DNA from: a virus | Virus record (IMG/VR): IMGVR_UViG_3300020205_000254 | Span: 1-22,030 of that record | DNA length: 22,030 bases | Strand: one strand, 5' to 3' | Shown here: positions 21,268-22,030 of the stretch, piece by piece | How positions within the stretch are numbered: the stretch's first letter is position 1 | Layout: the number at the start of each line of letters is the position of its first letter | The notes under the pieces: model-generated | Seen by the model: only the letters and a program-made list of their open reading frames with translations | The model's database searches: none | Told to the model about the DNA's origin: nothing | Program-made: the position numbers and the translations under genes

Positions 21268-21696
21268 ATGCGTATTCGCGATATTATACTTGAAGATTTA
21301 GATCAGCCCGACATTAACAATAATGATAAGGCTGATGCTCACGGTTACAATGACATTATGAATGCTCTTGTAACTACACAGTCCCAATTAGCATTTACTC
21401 ATGCAATTCCTAGAGAAGAAACAAGCCAGATTGTTAATATGGTTAACTCGGTGCGTGGCGACAATTCATTTCGTTGGACAGATTTAAATGATGCAATCAA
21501 ATCTGGACAATTTAAAGATGTAGTGGAAAAAATTGAACCAGATGACAAAACTGGTATAAACTATGTTTACTTTGTTACACCCGACACACAAGTATCAGCA
21601 GACGCTGCTGGTCAAAACGCTGGTGGTGTTGGGTTTAGTGCAAACAACTCCGACAAAGTAGTAAGCCAAATGGCCAAACGTGCAGCCGGCACTTAA
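21268..21696 (+). CDS. Hypothetical protein with capsid-targeting-like N-terminus
   Basis: 142 aa from ATG 21268, one base after the previous stop; an in-frame GTG at 21253 lies in the upstream gene. The N-terminus MRIRDIILEDL closely parallels MKINDIVNEG of the protein at 15753: basic residue 2, D-I-[IV]-x-E at 5-9. The body is mixed, with the helical segment YNDIMNALVTTQSQLAF and a DDKTGINYVYFVTPD beta part, then a Gly/Asn/Ala-rich end (AAGQNAGGVGFSANNSD). No enzyme motif is visible. It is co-transcribed with the helical acidic protein upstream. A head-internal protein is the best guess. Confidence 0.65.
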   Translation: MRIRDIILEDLDQPDINNNDKADAHGYNDIMNALVTTQSQLAFTHAIPREETSQIVNMVNSVRGDNSFRWTDLNDAIKSGQFKDVVEKIEPDDKTGINYVYFVTPDTQVSADAAGQNAGGVGFSANNSDKVVSQMAKRAAGT

Positions 21697-21707
21697 CCAA
21701 AAATCCA

Positions 21708-21736
21708 TTGACATATCACAATAAATATTGTATACT
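21708..21736 (+). promoter_or_regulatory. Near-perfect sigma70 promoter of the OmpA-like gene
   Basis: Consensus TTGACA (21708-21713), 17-nt spacer, TATACT (21731-21736). Expected start is about 21743, leaving a 14-nt leader with AGGA at 21744-21747, 9 nt before the ATG at 21757. Confidence 0.8.
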
Positions 21737-21756
21737 ATACAATAGGAACTATTGAC

Positions 21757-22030
21757 ATGAAGAAAAATATTATAGCAGTATTATTACTAGCATCGGGATT
21801 AGCACAAGCACACGACAATTGGATCAGCCAAGCTGGACCGGTGGTTAACTCTACTGGCTTATGCTGGAGAGACAGTGCTTGGACTCCAGCCACTGCGGCA
21901 CCTGAGTGTGATGGTGCTCTTAAGCCTGTGACAAAACCTGCATCTGTTGTGACACCACCTGCAAAACCAGTACAACTACAGCCTACAAAACCTGTAGCAC
22001 AAGTGGCTAAGGTAACCTACGCGGCAAAAT
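21757..22030 (+). CDS. OmpA-family outer-membrane protein, 3'-truncated by window edge
   Basis: 91 complete codons are visible. A Sec signal peptide (MKKNIIAVLLLASGLAQA, cut near 18) is followed by DNWI ... GLCWRDSAWTPATAAPECDGAL, the Cys-containing motif of OmpA-type proteins of Burkholderiales. A Lys/Pro/Val-rich linker (repeated KPV/KPA/PPAKPV) comes next, then KVTYAAK, where the C-terminal peptidoglycan-binding domain normally begins (xTYxADxLFDFD). In bacteria these proteins tie the outer membrane to peptidoglycan. No transmembrane barrel precedes the linker. A phage copy could alter the infected cell's envelope or block superinfection; that is inference. The strong sigma70 promoter indicates host-polymerase, probably early, expression. 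Confidence 0.85.
   Translation, partial: MKKNIIAVLLLASGLAQAHDNWISQAGPVVNSTGLCWRDSAWTPATAAPECDGALKPVTKPASVVTPPAKPVQLQPTKPVAQVAKVTYAAK

Overview
The window is about 22 kb of a T4-like myovirus genome, gene-dense and AT-rich. T4-type genes are a UvsW-type helicase, a probable gp62 clamp-loader subunit, a CHC2/TOPRIM primase, a gp41-type DnaB-family helicase, fibre-like virion proteins, and T4-type late promoter boxes (TATAAATA and variants). Two host-type genes, a Bug/TctC periplasmic binding protein and an OmpA-type outer-membrane protein, are typical of Burkholderiales. They suggest an aquatic betaproteobacterial host; this is inference, since no host marker such as a tRNA or integration site is present.

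Layout. (1) 1-6522, plus strand, one tightly overlapping operon: HARP-like protein (cut at the left edge), UvsW, SGNH-like protein, conserved unknown, HxGH nucleotidylyltransferase, small unknown, SGNH hydrolase, gp62-like protein, C2HC zinc-finger protein, and a 187-residue protein that looks like a miniature DnaE palm/fingers core. (2) 6514-8682: methyltransferase (minus), Bug protein (plus, late promoter), small unknown (minus). (3) 8719-10031: two virion proteins. (4) 10072-14385: primase, radical SAM enzyme, SDR oxidoreductase, gp41 helicase. Three consensus sigma70-type promoters lie here with the -10 box 6-7 nt before the ATG, so the mRNAs should be leaderless. (5) 14365-15438, minus: a second radical SAM enzyme. 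(6) 15515-18411: helical protein, Pro/Thr/Ser-rich protein, Pol-beta-type nucleotidyltransferase, and a ligase-superfamily-like protein. Several N-termini resemble T4 capsid-targeting peptides. (7) 18489-21696: late, probably virion or lysis genes, with two perfect late promoters, a rho-independent terminator and a 5' hairpin. (8) 21757-right edge: OmpA-like gene behind a near-perfect sigma70 promoter.

How it fits together. Region 1 and the primase/helicase pair belong to replication and recombination and are probably expressed early or middle. The 15-21 kb genes carry late boxes and probably build or fill the head. The radical SAM-SDR pair separates primase from helicase and is bounded by two copies of the same 40-bp promoter, which suggests a cassette acquired through promoter duplication. 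SGNH, radical SAM and SDR genes are clearly more AT-rich than the core genes in the 60-base rows I counted. The main candidates for something new are the mini-DnaE, the nucleotidyltransferase-ligase pair that may be packaged in the head, and the duplicated leaderless-promoter cassette.
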